Shown: positions 11,701 through 27,700, counted from the stretch's first letter. The stretch is 64,000 nucleotides of DNA from Strongylocentrotus droebachiensis (GCA_035222895.1 JAVYIG010002375.1:124001-188000); one strand, 5' to 3'. Translations and numbers: made by a program. The notes: generated by a model not told the origin, from the letters alone.

Positions 11701-14700
11701 TAGACCAGGGTTTCCCCCTACTCTTATACAAATAGTGCAGTGGCTGTTGTAAAAGACAAGATCCAAAAACATTGTCAAGATTCATGAATATTGAAAATTG
11801 AGAATTCATGAAATCATTCATCTTGCTGGGGTATATACAGAAGCTCTGTAGAAAGCAGGTCCTTCAGACTCCCGCTAACCGTGTTACGGAGATTCAGCCG
11901 TGCAATTACGAGTCTGGTTAGTCACCCCGCGCTTCGCCGAGTGATGTCGGGATGGAGTAGGTAGGCGCGCTCAGTCATCAGGGGTAGGGAGACATGCAAG
12001 ATGATATTTCATGTGCTCCAATGGATCACTTCCTTCCATGGGCATGGATGGAATTAGGAAACGCCACAAATGAACACCTTCTTCCAAAACGCTCTCGGAA
12101 ATCTCCGCAAAGCCCCCATAAATCATTTTCTCAGGGTGTGAAAATTGTTCTCGGTGTATGAATTATGACAGGGGTCTGTCAGTATTTTAAATATTTGGAA
12201 CCCTTTTAATTTTGGAAGGGAGAATTGAATGTTAAAAATTTGACCAATATCACAAGTCTTCAATCCTGCTTAATATTATTACTGCTGCTGAACATATAGG
12301 CCTACATACATGTATACCTGAAGTCAAATTCACCCAATAAGAATATGAAGTAGGTGGAGATTGTGTTCAAGATTATACTTCTAACTGTCTGGAATGACAA
12401 CCAGAAAAGCAATGCTCATTTTTATACAAAATATGTTTGCCTGATTCATTGACCTGCTAGCTCAAAATAAGAAAGAAAAGAAAGTTTGTTTTTAGAAACA
12501 TTAAAAAATTAAGATAATTAAAATCTTATTAAACATAATAATTTTTACAAAAAAAAAAGTTTTAACTGCAAAATACTAGTAGTATCTGAATAGACCCAAT
12601 AGATGAATTAATTCCCCTTTTCCCGATTCTCAGCATATTAAAAATGGTGTATAACTGAATTAAACCAATACCTACTGGAACCATTGGTCCCTGTATGAAG
12701 CCTGTTCAAGTAGAGAATTTAGTAATCAAAGTGCTAAATTGCGCCATCAGGCTGTAACAAGTAAATCGTTTAGTATCAACTATCAAGTATTAAACAGTGA
12801 CACCCTCTTTTCATCTTTACCCTATTCTTAGGTATAGTGTAATTGTATTCTTGTTATTATAAGATTAAAAACTAGAGCAGTATACAACTGCGTGCCCCAA
12901 ACCAGCTGTTCCAATTCCAGTGCTTGTGTAAACGAGACAAGACGTTGAGGAGATAAATTTTATTGCTATCATGCCTATCATTGCTTTGTCAATATTTGGA
13001 ATGAAATATCCTTTGTTCTGCATCCCTGTTTTATTCTCATTAAGCTGAATCATGAGATGCAATGTTTTTTGTTTATTGTAGACAAACTAGACAATATGAA
13101 AATATATGACTGTGAGCCAAATACATGATGCAATTTAAAATCTGATGAACATGAAGATTTATAAATTCAGTTTTCTATCAATAGACTTAGTGATGTGCAT
13201 TTGAATGCACATTGTGATTTATTTATGCCAAATATAGGACAGCAGCCCCACAGCCTTCCCCTTTTTCCTACATGTATCTCACTTTTTTTGTCTGTACATG
13301 TATACCCCAGTGTATATATATATTATATATTTACTCTTTTCACTTCAGAAAATTTTCTTTTTTGTTAAGCATTAAGATTTAAATGACTATCGTCCTGTGC
13401 TTTTTTATGTTTTGTTATGTTTTGTTAATAGTTGCTGCATATTTGGTCATGTATTCTTATCTTATTTCTTTACTTTCTTTCTCTTGTATTTTTCCCCCAA
13501 GTCCAGTCTTTTTCGTTTCAGTTCTCTCTATATTCTGTATTTTATGGATGACATTTAGAATACAATTATTTAAAATATTTTCTCTGACACACAGGCCCTT
13601 TTGTTTGGAACCTTAATTATTGCAATAAATACAATATTGCTTTTCAAGTACATTGAAGAGACAATTAAGAAAAGTTTTTTCCCTCTCTATCTCTCTTTAA
13701 TTTATGTTTCTTAACCTAGATGGATCCCTGAGTTTTTGTTTTCCTTATCAAAAGTAGAAAATATACCAAGTACATGTACATGTATACCTGTATAATACTT
13801 TGCTATTTGGCATGCATGCTTATCCAAGGCTAGAACTTGGCCTTTTATTGCCTGCTTTTTTCCAATTATCTTATCTTGCATGTTTTACTTTCATTTTTAT
13901 TATATCCGATTCTCTTTGTATATATTTTTTATCTGTCAATTTGTACTATTTTATCAAATACATCTACAACTTTCTTTTTTGTATACTTTTTTATTGTGTA
14001 ATTGGAAATAAAAACAAATTGAATTGAATTGAAATGAATGAGATTGAGTTTTATTACTCAGGAAACTTTATAACTGTTAACCTGAGCCTGTATGGTACGA
14101 AGGTGCGGTTTTTAGAATTAAACCACACTCACTTTACAATTTGTAACTTGGCAATGTTTGTTATTACGCAAATAATATAATAAATGGATATTTCAATACT
14201 TTTTATCATTTCCTTCATCATTATGGGTGGTCGAGTGTGCTATTTCCTGAGTTTTCAGATGCATTCCTTTTGAGATATGATAAACAGATCTTTTTAATGC
14301 ACTTTTTCTTCTGCTGTCATAACTCGATCCGATGTAGTACTGTCGTGACCTTAACAAGTGACACCAATTGACTGTCCAGTGGGCAATGATATTGAAGGAG
14401 TTGAATAAGATTGTCTTTCAGTGATGCTGACAAGTCAGAAGGAATTCAGGAAAGTTCGGGTGAACAGTATTTCCTAGGTGGATAATGTTGACCAGGCCTG
14501 TCAAAGTGTGAAATCAAAAAGCAGATGACAATATATCTTTTTAACCCTTCAGTCCTCATAAAGGTGTAACATGTGTATTGAGTCAGCTAAATTTTCTTTG
14601 TGATATTAAAAGGGTTAGGCTAAAGTAATCTTTCTTTCTTCAATCAATAAATTTGGGAAAGAAAAAAAAAAAAATATTCTCCAAATTTATGTTTTATGTG

Positions 14701-17700
14701 AGTATGATTCATCCCAGGTTGCCCCTTGTTTCCCAAAATGAGCAAGAAATAAAAGTCAATCAAAACTTTGGTATGAGTAACATACATTACATGTAAGTAG
14801 GGCTAAGGTCAGCTTTCTTCCTAATTCAGCATCTTCAATATTCATATCTCATTTTGAGGTAAAACATATAGTTGCTGCTCTAAAAGAGCTATATCCTACA
14901 ATAAGATAATAGAATATTGAACTACATAATTACATTGACTAGGAACTATAGAATTATATTATATTCTGTTGTAAAATCTGGATTTTGAACAATCATTTGT
15001 TTATGATTTTTCATATTAAAATACATGAAGGAAGTCCCTATAATGGGTGTTAAGAGTGATCTACAATGTGCACTATATACCTTTTTGATGAGTCTAATTT
15101 TTTTCATCAATCACCTGTTGCTAACCAGGTCTATATGTATTTAAAATTGCTTTATCTAGTTAGAAAAATGATTGCTCTTCTAGTGTCCCCATATTTAAAA
15201 TATGACGAGAAATAGTAGGAATAGGTGGAATAAACTTTCATGCCACATGAGTCTGATGTTCTATACCTTTTCATCATTAGGCTGAACAAATCTTGTTGGA
15301 TTTTCTCAGGATGTCACATATTTTATGAAAATGTTAAAATCATTGTTGAACTGTATCAACAACTCATTTGCAATTACTGTGTAAGTTTTTATATCGACAA
15401 TATTTTGAATTACCTTCCACAGTGGAGTAATAAAATTTGGAGGATTACTCCATTTTCCTGAAATATTCCGTGATGTGGTTTTTAGGAGTTGACTCAGTTA
15501 GGTGTGAACCATAGCGTCCATAGAGCTCGGGGTGATTGCCTATCTGAGATCCTCTCCAAATTCCAAAATGACATCTGTATCTGGATAAGGGACCTATTAT
15601 CGTACCTTGGGGGACTGCTTGAAAGCCAGTGGGCTTAGTCCAGTGGCTTTGTCAATGCATTAATCTTGATGTTATTTGCAATGTCATGAGGTTAATCCCT
15701 GCTAACTGAACCAAGCTGTGGCCTAATCTTGCTGAGGGTTCGCAGGAAACTCTGGCGAAGCAGCGTTGCGTCTCTGTAGAAGGTAATCGCTGGAATGAAA
15801 CCCCACACCCTGCTCACATTCGCACCGATGTGTCATGATTTTCTGGCAGCCGCCCATTGTTCTTTTATTGATCAGTTAAATGTACCTCCATTAGGACAAG
15901 GAGGGCATATAGGATAATCCTTGCTACTGCTAGGGGTGTTTGCAGGCTGGGTTTAGAGCAAACTCTAGGTGGAGTAGAGGAGGGTTCTATGCATTTAGGC
16001 GAAATCTCCAGTGCTTTCATCTGTCACATCTTATAAATGCTTTGCATTTCAGTCGTCATTCCCAGTTGGAACTTGAAAGTTAACAGCTGCCCGTGAGGCC
16101 CAGTTGAAATCTTTGCAATATTTGTCTTTTGTTACTTTTTTGTTTTATTTAGTTTCAAAGAAGTACTGGTAATGAACTTTTGCAAATCAAGACAATGGAA
16201 TATGTATGGCATGCAAACAGATACTGGTATAAACAAGATTATGGATGCTTATATTTTCAGGCGTTAACCAGTTGGATATATTTTTATATTAGTATATAGC
16301 CCAGCCCATATTGTGCTGAGTATAAATACAAATAAACAAACCAAAAAAAAAAAAAAATTAACATAAAGAAAAATATTGAGATTAGATGGAAATGAAATTG
16401 AGGGAAATCAGGAACGATTTTTGTAAGGAAGCTACAAGTATTACTGTCATTTCCAGATGAACTGCTCCAGAGTCAAATGATGCTGCCTCATTCTAAGACT
16501 TATTTTGGGTATCAATCTGAGCTTGGTGTGGAAAAGACTTATCATAAGGGATATTAACACTGCAAGCAAAAATCCTGGGTTTTCCTCACATTCTGGAGGT
16601 TCGTCGGAAGTTGCAAGGCAACTACTCATAAACGCGACAAAAAACTCAAATAAAAAAATAAAAACAATTGTGGCTGAAATTCTGTAGGTTTTTGCAGTGT
16701 AAATGCTCAATCTCAAAACACTGGTAAATTGTTCCAGTTTTTGCTTTTGTCCAGTAGTGTGAAGGGTAGTTTGAAGAAAAACAGATTTTCAAATTGGGTA
16801 TTTTGCAGTGTAAATGGGTCTACTCTATTGATTACCAACACTCACACCTACACATGAATGATGTGTCATGTTATGTTGACAGGTCTCTATTGTGAAAGCA
16901 CTTTTATTAGATCGGTGATACAATATATGCTACCCGAGTGAATTTGAAACTTCCAGGGATTTGGGCTCTCGGCCAGTAGAGCGACGTCATACTGGGGTAG
17001 CTAGAACACATCTTGGTCTTCTTTTCTAATTTTGGATTTGTTATGAGCTCATGTGGTAAATTTCTTGGGCTAAAATCTTTGTTGTAAATTGATGATTTAG
17101 TGGAATTTTAAAAATACTTTTGATGGTTTTTGTTTTATTGATGAGACATAGTCATATTTAACCTAAACCAGTTTTGCTAGGTTTGAATTTGACCATTGAT
17201 CAAACAAGTATGAAAGGTAATTTTCGGACAGAGTAAGTTACAACTCCTCCATCAAATGGGACTTTCAGCTAAGGGTATGTTGGAAGCTTTGTAACTTGCA
17301 TTTCATGAGCTGTACTTCTGCTGTCCCTGATTTTTTTAAACACTACCATTGTCAAGTTCACCTATAAATGTCAAGTTTGAGTTGGTACATATACACATGT
17401 AATACTCTTTTCACACTGGTTTTGCTTAACCCCATACTTTGCTTAGCCCCATACTTTGCTTAGCCCCGTACTATCCTTAACCCCGGACTAACTTTTTTGG
17501 CTTTTCACACACGCTGTTTTTAGTCCCGTACTAGCGCCTATTCCGGAATAAGAAAATTCATGCTGTTCTCACTGCAATTTGTTAGCCCCGGATATCATGA
17601 ATGTTACGATAGGACAGTGGGCTCCTTACTTCGCATCTGGCCAGCTGCGATACGCTCCATTGCGTAGTACCGGACTGTTTTTCGTTTCTGTTCTCATTCA

Positions 17701-18754
17701 TTTGCTCGGCACCGCAATTGCGGAGTTAGCAGGAGTTAGCACCACAATTGCGGGGTTAGCCCTGCTATTTTGCAGGGCCAGCTAGCTAACCCCGTACTAT
17801 AGGTGGGGCTAGCCCACTTTGCTAAATACGAGTCTGAACAGAAAGTGGAATAAGCTTAACACCGGACTATAGGTGGGGCTAAGACCCCCCCCCCCCCCCT
17901 TTACCACACCTATAGTACGGGGTTAAGCAAAATTTTGCCAGTGTGAAAACAGTATAAGTGTTACTTATGAGTGTGTCAGGTACATGTACATAGTTGGGCT
18001 AATGCCAAATGATTAAGGCCATTGAAATATCAATTGAATATGTGAGATCTTCACACTTTCAATCCTACAGGAACGATGTATGATGCAAAGCAGCTCCTTG
18101 CTACCAGAAAATCTATACCGGTAGATACCACCATTCTTCAGCTTTACCATTTAACACTGTAACCTATTTACACTTCCAATTAAAGGCACACTGTCAGGAT
18201 GGAGCACATTTGTGAGTGTAATTGCATAGCACGGACAGAAAGTACATATACACTTCATATTTAATTTTAATGGCAAATTGTGTAAAAATACTTTTAAAGT
18301 GTCCTTTTTTATGGAACATTCTTCCTGGTTTAATTATTGAATTGTCATGATGAGGGCATTCTTACCGGTATTTGGAATGTGAAAGGGTCTAATAGGTATA
18401 TTACCAGGTTCTTGTAGGAGACAATTTGAGAATTTGGGTATATTCTGGGCAGCATTTGAAGGACGTCATGACAATCCTAATCATATTAACCAATTTTTGT
18501 TTTCTTTCAAGGAAATTTGTGCATGTGACTGCACTTGTCAATAAGAAAACTTTGTATCTCATTATCTCATGTGTTAACAACGACTGTGCATTGTCTTGCA
18601 CTGCCATGATCATTCTCTTGTCTTCTCTTCTTCTCTCCTATTCTCTATTTTCTTTCCTTCCATCTTCCTCTTTTTTCTTTCCTTTCATCTTCCTCTTTTC
18701 TATACTAAATTATTGTATTCTTGACATCATGTTCTCTATTAAACTCTTTCCCTG

Positions 18755-18794
<40 letters not shown>

Positions 18795-21700
18795 TTCTTT
18801 CTCTCTCTCTTTCTCTCTTTGTCACTCTATGTCTCTCTCTGTCTCTGTCTGTCTCTCTCTGTCTCTCTGTCTCCCTCTCTCTCCCTCTTCTCTTTTTATC
18901 TCCCTCTTCTCTTTCTATCTCTCTCTCTCCCTCTTCTCTTTCTATCTCACTCTCTCCCTCTTCTCTTCCTATCTCCCTTTTCTCTTTCTATCTCTCTCTC
19001 TCCCTCTTCTCTTTCTATCTCTCTCTCTCCCTCTTCTCTTCCTATCTCACTCTCCCTCTTCTCTTTCTATCTCACTCTAACTCTATACTCAAAGTTTCTG
19101 GGGATGCAGGGTGTATATAATATGATACATTTGTCATATAGGCAACTTCTTTGTGCGCATACTATACATGTGAACATGTATGTTCAAATAGAGTGAATTT
19201 AAATCAACAATGCCCTGCCATGGTCAGAAAGTGTAGTACACAAGTATCTAAAACAAAGAACATTGAAATGGTTTACTTTTTAATACTACTAAATCAATAT
19301 ACTTGAAACCTTGTTTTTTTTTAAACACTGATTTATTTGTTGAAGCTAGTGCATGTAATATTTAAAACTATTCCAGTAAATTATACTACATGTACTTCTT
19401 GTATCACGATTACTCCCCCTCCCCCTCCCCCTGGAAAAATGTTCAGTAGATTTGTACAATTATTAACTTCAGAAATAGAATTCTCTACTTGCTAGTTATC
19501 AATCTGCAGGGTGGAGTATTTTCTTTGGCGTAATGGTGAGATCCTTTCCCAGTGATTGATGAAGCGAGGGTTTCAGGGCACATTTGCATGATGTTTCCTG
19601 CAAGCTAACAATATGACGTCAATATGCCAGCAGGATAAGCCTGAGATTCAAAAAGTTATTCATCCATATCGTACTTGCTTTCACATTACTTCTGCTATGC
19701 TTGTTTGACTAGGCCACAATTGATAAAACAGTGGAAATTGAACTCGAACTTGCACTTTCAAAATACTTATTTGTTGTTTTTTAGATGCAGAGTCCCCTTT
19801 ATTGTAGTACTTGCTTAGATATCCAGACAACTAATGATGTGTTCTAAGTGTCTATGTAGGTGAAAAGTTTAAATTTTTTCCATTTCTTTGTTCCTCTTCT
19901 GTGTTGGTTGTTAAGAATATTCATCAAGAGAACTACAATACTATTTTTTTTTAAATAGATGTTAAAGGTTTATTCAACATCTTTGTGATTAAAAGTGTAG
20001 TACAGTCAAACCTGCTTTAGTGACCACCTGTCTACAAAGACCACCTCCCCACAAATACCACATTTTTTTGTCTTCCTTGAAAATGGTTTCTCATTGAAAC
20101 ATGTACTAAAGGAACCTGTCTACAAAGACCACTTTTTGTGTTTCACTCGGGCGGTCGCTATATACAGGTTTGACTGTACTTGGTTTAGTCTGTGCTTTTC
20201 CTCCAAAGACCTTGTGGAGAAAAACAATCAGCTTCCATTTTAACATCCAGTGTTCATTTTTAAGCTGTTGCAATAGTTGAACTCGCTGCACCTCAGTACT
20301 TAATTTCTTGAAGAACAAACAGTATTGATGTTCTATGATGTAAGATGATGTCATCCTTTTTGCGAGATCGATGCTTCTGGAGGAGTTGAAAGGCAGCCTG
20401 GGATTTCCAGAGATGTTTCTTTGATGGCTTTACGAAGGGATCATGACAGCTTTATTCCTTCTCATGCCACAGAGAGAGGTGTGCAATGAACAACCAAGAG
20501 GGAGGTTAAGATGACATTTAAGTGTCTCTGTGCCACCTGTTAAACACAACACATGTGTCAGGATCGGCGCTGAAGGCTTGAGGGGTCCCTCTTTCAGCGA
20601 TTCTGAGTTGGCAACAGGAGAGGATCTAGCAAACTTGCGGAATGCACGATCCACTGAAGGGAGGATTCACACATTGATTTCAGTTCCTCCATCCATTTCC
20701 TTTGCATTGTGCATTGTATTTCATTCATCATAGTGCCAGACGTAACTAATCCTTTAAGTTAACTACTCATTAATCCTAATCCTTCTAAATCTGAATCATT
20801 ACTTCCAAACCTCACTCGAGCTTAGCTTATCAGTTAGTAGATCTCTTGTAGTGTCTGGTGGATGTTTTTGTATAGAGGATGTGGCTCAGTAGAGTAGTAA
20901 TCAATCTGCTGTGAGTGATGACGACTCCTCTTCTGATGGATATTGTGAAATTCCATACTTTGGATATGATTAATAACAAGTCCCCCTCTTCATAGAAAAA
21001 CAAATAGAGTATCCTACTTTGTGAGTCATTTGGGCCTACTGAAGTTAGCTAATTTCATCCTCTTCCTGCTGTTGACCCTTATTGACTTAAACAAAAATAA
21101 TCATAAAACATTATTAACATTGAATAATTGTCAAATTGTAAATCATATGTATGTCAAATTTGGTAGTTTTGTCAAAGTCCAATGTTATAGCACCCATACA
21201 TTTGATAATAGCTAGAACACAGATGGTGGTGTGTACATTTGTGATGTACAGTGCAAGGAAAAAAGGAAAAGGTTGTCCTTTTTTGTCTTGATCATGCAAG
21301 AAAACATGTATTCATTTTCCATCAAAAAGCGTGTACCAAGTTGTGAAGGTTGAACAGTTACAATTGTCATGTGTCACCTGAGAACAATAAAGGTATTCAT
21401 TCATACAGAGAGTTATAGTGCCATTTAACAGGCAACATGCGCAAAAAAAATAATTCCAACGTTCCATGCAATTTTGTAGAGCAGACTAGGAGAACAAACC
21501 CTTAAATAATATGGCCTTACCCAATATCCCTACCCCAACATGTACCCCCATCCTTAGCCTATTGTTTGAATGAACCATTTTCATAAATAGAATTTCAAAA
21601 AATTTCAATAGTTACAATTATTTGTAACAGGTGAATGAGATAATTTGTAACGAGGCACTTAATAAAGATTTGTGCATTTAAATTTTGATTACTTTACGAA

Positions 21701-24700
21701 AATGGCCTATTCAGTGATGGATTTTCCTTTTAAAACATCCATGAAAGAAAGTGAGAACATGACTTTCAAAGAATTCACACTGCTTGTGTGAGGGTTGTAT
21801 GATACTCAAATAGTGGAGACACATGTTCATAAGGTTTCATCCTACGTCTCGTGTAGTAACCTGTCGTTTCGCACCAAACCAAGTCCAAAGGGAGCACATG
21901 CATGATTATAGAAGTGAGAGCTGTTATATCATCTGTTTTGTTCACCTGTTTAACATACATGCCATGTGGCAGTTGTCTGTTTTTGTGATGATGACACTGC
22001 AAAAATTGTTCGAGACCTGAGGAAAGACCATGTACTTTCAATACTGAGAAGTCAGGGTGGGTGGCTTCGTATTTATGTGTATCTATGAGTAGATGACATT
22101 GGCATTTTGGATGTCCAAGGTGGGCTGTGCAAAGGCGCCAGTGAAAAAAAGAAATACACAGGTAGCTTACCGGTAGGTAGAGGGGGGGGGGGGGTGACTA
22201 GGGGCATTTAGAAAATAAAAATTGGTTTATACCTACCGGTATTGCTGTTATGATTTTTTTTTTTTTTTTTTTAAATACTTAATCATGTTATTAAGCGGAT
22301 GATTCAATTTTTGCCTGTCTGCTTATGATTGGATGGAGGATAGGCCTATCTTGGTATTATAGTAGAAATTTAGTGTGATTCCATTCTTTGAAACTTTACT
22401 TAGCTTTTTGAAGAAGCACATACAAAAATGATCTGATTTGCATAAAACAGGGCTGCACCAGTGTATGATTAATGGTACAAGACTTACCTTGCCCACAGTA
22501 TATGCACGTGTACATGTACATGTACATGTATACCTTCAAATTTGAAGCACAAAAAATGATAGCGTGTCATTGAAATTGTAGGAAATTATGAATTCTCTTT
22601 TATTGCAAGCTGAGGTAAGCAACTAAGTTGAACTTGCTTTGGCAAGAGCCAGAATTCAAATAGTCTAAAACTAGTGATTCATATTTGAAGATGACTCACT
22701 AAAATTAAGAGACCTTTGTTTACATTCAGTCACTCCGATTATATCACAATAAAGAAATAAAAGGAAAGATTAGCGATGATCTACCGAGACCTGACAAGAC
22801 GGGCGGGTTCCTATCGATTTGTAAACCCCCTCGACGCTTCTCTTGTCACGGAGGATAACCCGTAACAGAAAAAATGCCTCCGGGAACTTTCACTCTCACT
22901 CGCTGAAAGCTTGGGATCTCTTCCTCGCCGTTCTCCAGGAACACCTCTCAGATTGTGATGAAAGCCAACCATCGAAACTTTTTTGTGTCTTCTAATTGAT
23001 GCGAAGGTAACAGGTCGCGGCATCTGCGGCTGATTGCGGATCGTCGTCGTCATTGTTTGTGGGGTAACTAATTAGAAGGAGTATGCTGCCGGCTTTTGTC
23101 CTCGTTTAGTGAGTCAGTGACAGGTGGGATATTAATAGGAAAGTCATTCTTGGCGACTCCTCCTCTTATTACTACTACAATGACTTACTACTTTATTGTG
23201 AGAGTAAGATGGGAGATAAAATTTGTCAAACTCATCCTGTCTTTGGGGCTACCTTTACCAGCAAGCAAAGACTTGATCACATACACCTTAGTAAAATTAG
23301 CTGCATTTACTGCAAGCAAAAATCATTCCAGTGTTTCGTTGTGTTTGCTGGTAGATGCAACTATCAACGAAACACCTGAATGTGAGAAATATAAACAATT
23401 TTTGCTTGCAGTGTAAATGCAGCTAATTTTTGAAAAAGTTTGTTATCAGTGTTCCACAGCACTTAACATTTTTGTATCTTATAACACAGATATGTGTGTA
23501 CCTGTAAGACCCTGTTGCATGCAGCTGCTTTATTCATCCCCACTTGCCAAGTTGCCATTCATTTACTATACTTTTTTTTTTTTTTAATAAAAAAAATCAA
23601 CAACAAAACAAAAACAAAAATCAAAAAAAAAAAAAAAAATCAAAATCAAAATCAAAATTGCCGAGAAGTATTTGAAAGTCATCAATCAACTTCCATGCTA
23701 TGAGCATATACTCTTTAGCAACACCTGCACCTAATCAACAAGATGTATGGTAACACATCTTTGGTTTAAACATGGACATCTTTGAGGAAGCTACATGTAG
23801 TCTTCCAGGTGGATGAGTTTCTCTCCCTGCTCTTAAATTAAACAAATTCAAAGTCTGAAGTATACCCTTTTCTAACTGCACTCTATCGGAGTCACACCGA
23901 TGAAAATACCGATTGAATTTTCCTTATGTAAACAAAGGTGAAACCGCAGTTTTCCCCCTGTCGGTTTCTAACTGCCGGTGAAATTCACTCGCTATGGCGA
24001 GCCCTTGCCGGAAGTGAAGAATTATTACGTAATTATTATGCCCGCGCTCCATCTAGCTAGCATGCAGCATGTTCAACCCTAAGTCAAAAAACACAGCTGG
24101 TTACGATAAAGCGCGCGTATACTGCGACCTTTGACGATTTTAATCGCTGTTTTAATCGCCTTTTTCTCCCGAACGTTTTCTAACTGCACATTTCATCGGT
24201 GTCACACCGATAAAATGAGAATTTCTCCTGCTCTTGAGCAGGAGAATTTAATCGCCTATTTCTCTTTTTTTCATCGGCTATTTAATCGCCTTTTTCTCCT
24301 CTGTTGCTTTCTAACTGCCAGTTTCATCGGATGCGTCCGGATGCATCCGCTGAAAATCAGTGCATTTAGAAAAGGGTAGTAGATACAATTAAATATTCAC
24401 CCTCAAGGTTCATTTCCTGAATGTTCATTCTAGACTTAACTAGTTGTTCATCAAAACATATGGGGCAACTCAAGCGAGATTCTATTGGTCAGCATGACTA
24501 TTGATGTGGTTGTGGCTGTGGGGGTGGTTATTTTACCTGACTGCTAAGAAATCATAAATGCTTGTTAGTAAGCAACCAGAGGACAGACGGCTTTTAATAG
24601 AACAGGCCTATTCAGCCTACAGGGCCCACCTGGACATAGCAAAAGAAGTCTAGTCCTTATATCAGGACCAGTATGGATATTTGCGTTCAGTCTAAGCAAT

Positions 24701-27700
24701 CCTTTTCATTAATTTCCAACTTCTTAACGGCTAGGAAATTCTTGACCAATTAATCTATACCTCACTTCTGAGCTCATTTCTTAATTTTTCAAATATTTTT
24801 AGTAATTATTTAGGAATATCAGGAACAAAATATTGACAATCTGATCACTGGAACACCAACTATAACAAGGACATTGAAACTACAGTGTATGCTGTAGAAT
24901 GTTTGTAAATTGAAATTGCCACCCCCTTTCCTGTTCCCTCTCCCTCTTTCTTATTCCATAGCTCCCCTGTCCATTGCCTACACTTTTCCCATGTCCAAGT
25001 TCAAGCCGTACCGTTGATTGGATATGAAAGGTGATTCAGTGATGCGGCGCTGTCGTGACCATTTGGTAGGGGGGCTGTCTCGCAGGCAGATTAGAGCTCA
25101 AGGCCACCATGCAATAGTCAGTCAAAGTCAGGGTCGACCTGGTCACCAGAGATTAATCGTTTCCCTAGTGCATCCCTTCATTTCCAACAGCAATTAGGGA
25201 TCCACTCCATGCTTAGTATTATGAAAGCCCAAGAAATAGTCCTCTGCACCCTCGCATAGTATGAACTCAGCTTGAAATTTCCCTGTGGGTCAAATTATGA
25301 TCAATCAGACTTTTAACTAGCATAAGATGACTTGAATTTAACATTTTGACTTCTTTTGACTTGGCTTTAATAGTACAGGTACAACCCAGCTTCATTACGT
25401 TTCTCATAGGATAATCCTAGATTGAAATTGGGCATATTTTGTCTTTTTGGAGCCGAAGGGTGTTAACTCTGTGGTAAATTGTAAGAGTTAATGTCCTTAT
25501 GGCTCCAAACAGATGACTTTTAAATGGGTTAAGAGTCTGTCAATTCTTTCCAAGTTCATTGTCCTTACTAATTTTGTTGTCCTTACTTTACCTTCTCTCC
25601 AAAGTAATGTCTCCATAGATTAAGCAGAAAAGTTGAAATGTAAAATACTCTGATGGAGATGGAGTACGTCTACATGCCTTCATTTTCTGGCAGAAAATCC
25701 TAGTTCATTGTCAGCAAATTTGTCCAATAATTAGACTTTTATTAACCTTAGTCAGCAAGTTCAAGATTTGAGTAACTTCTTTGTGATGGCAAACTTTCTT
25801 TCTGTCAGCAAACTATTTGGGAAGTTTTGTTCACACCGCCAACACAGACAATATGATTCCTGTGATGTTGAAAAGGTCGTTTTTAATATGAATCTTTGGA
25901 TAAATGTAGATCACAAAGGATTTAGCATAGAAACAGGAAAGCCGCAAGCTTTGGATCAAGTACCCCTCCCTTTTCTTCTCCACCTATACATCATAGCCCT
26001 GATGATTAAAGAAATGTGCTAGAAATGGGCTAGGAGGTTAATACTCTCCCTAATGGTCATTCATCAATCGCTTCATATTGTGGGTGTCCTCTAAACCCTG
26101 AACTGCTCGAAGGCATCAGACACCGTCTGTTTCGAGCCAGCAGGGCATCCATTATGTGCTAAAGCCCTTCTGTCTCTCATGAGATGACTTGTAGAAGGGA
26201 AGTGCCTACGGCTACAGACTCTCAGCCGGGGCTGAGGAATGCTGGGATAGGAAGCAAGATGGAGTTAAGAGGAAGTCAAACAATTGTTACTCAGTCCAAG
26301 AGACAAACAAAGTGAAACACCAGTGCCTCGGGCTCTGCTCACTCCTAATTTCAAACTCATTTTTTGTGGATAGATATTTCTCAGTGGACAACTCCTATGG
26401 GTGTTATTCTGTTATAAAACATAGGAAATTCACCATCTTGTGGTTTTGTAAGGAGCCTAAGCATTTGATGATTACTTTCTATCATCCTCAAAGTGATATA
26501 TATATACAGTGAAACCTGTATATAGACCACTCAAGGGAAACATGAAAAGCGGTCTTTATAGGCAGGTGGTCTTCATGTACAGGTTCCTTTGGAACAGTTT
26601 TCTCTGAGAAATCTTTTTCAAGGGAAATAAGTTAGACAGGTGGTCACTAAAGCAGGTTTGACTGTATAGAATAGAATAGCAAAATGCTTACTGGTATATT
26701 ATGGGAGTTTTCCCTTTTATTCCCATTCACATCAAAATAAAAAGTGAACCAACATGGTTTTAGATAAGTCCTAGATTACTTCTCCTTTTTTGTGAGGGAT
26801 CAAAAGAGGGTAAAGAATCCCTGATATATCATGGCTACTTTCACTCTGCAATGTGAGAGGTAAACACTTAGCCCTCCTTGAAGCCAGAGTGTTGAACATG
26901 TAGCTCAGAATGGAACTTACAGTAAACTGTATGTATGAACTTGAATTTGTGTTCAAGACATAAATAAGAGGAATTGAGGTAAGAGTGAATGGACTAACTG
27001 ATGATGAGTAGCCATAGGGCACTGTAAGGCCAAGGGCAAGAACGCAGATCTCGGTGTAAGTGATACGGGACAATCTGTTTAGACAAGGTACATGCAATCC
27101 TAAACGGAAGGGAATCTGTTAATCCATTAGATGCTTCTGTAGACAGGAAATTTAAGTAGGAGTTGACGGTTACACGGGTTGGTGAGTTAGAGCTCAGGTT
27201 GCCGTACACCACACCCCTAGGTTGTTTTTCATCTTGCACTCACCAATTACTGATAGTAAAAAACTGACTGATTTGTAATTATGGTGGTGGCTGTACCTGT
27301 GCCAACATTTGTGCATATGAGATACCTCTTTTCATAGGTCTATTTCATGTACATGTAAATGGACTGAAAATCATCTTTTCCAGGCTTGGTTAACTCTTTA
27401 AAATTTACCTGATGATGTGCAAGAGGGATCATCACAGTCTTATATTAAGCTCCAACAAAGGATGATTTAATTTTTTTTTACTATGGAATCATATTGCAGT
27501 AGTAGTACCAATTTTCTTAGGCAGGGCATTTGTGCTACACAGTATTTGGACCTATAGGATAAGAAAAACACTTCAGATGGTTCTTTTATGTCAAAGAACG
27601 TTCAGTGGGTGTGGAGAGTGGAGATAATACAAAGTGCAACAGGCTTTAAATAAATTGGTAATATGTGATACAAGAAACATATAAATAGAACAATCATCTT

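Noticed and set aside
17579-17785. 68-codon frame within a GC-richer stretch
   Set aside because: It lies inside a foldback element whose repeats pair with each other; no recognisable protein.
18426-19196. 256-codon frame of Ser/Leu/Phe
   Set aside because: Composition follows the CT-rich repeat; no domain and no splice support.
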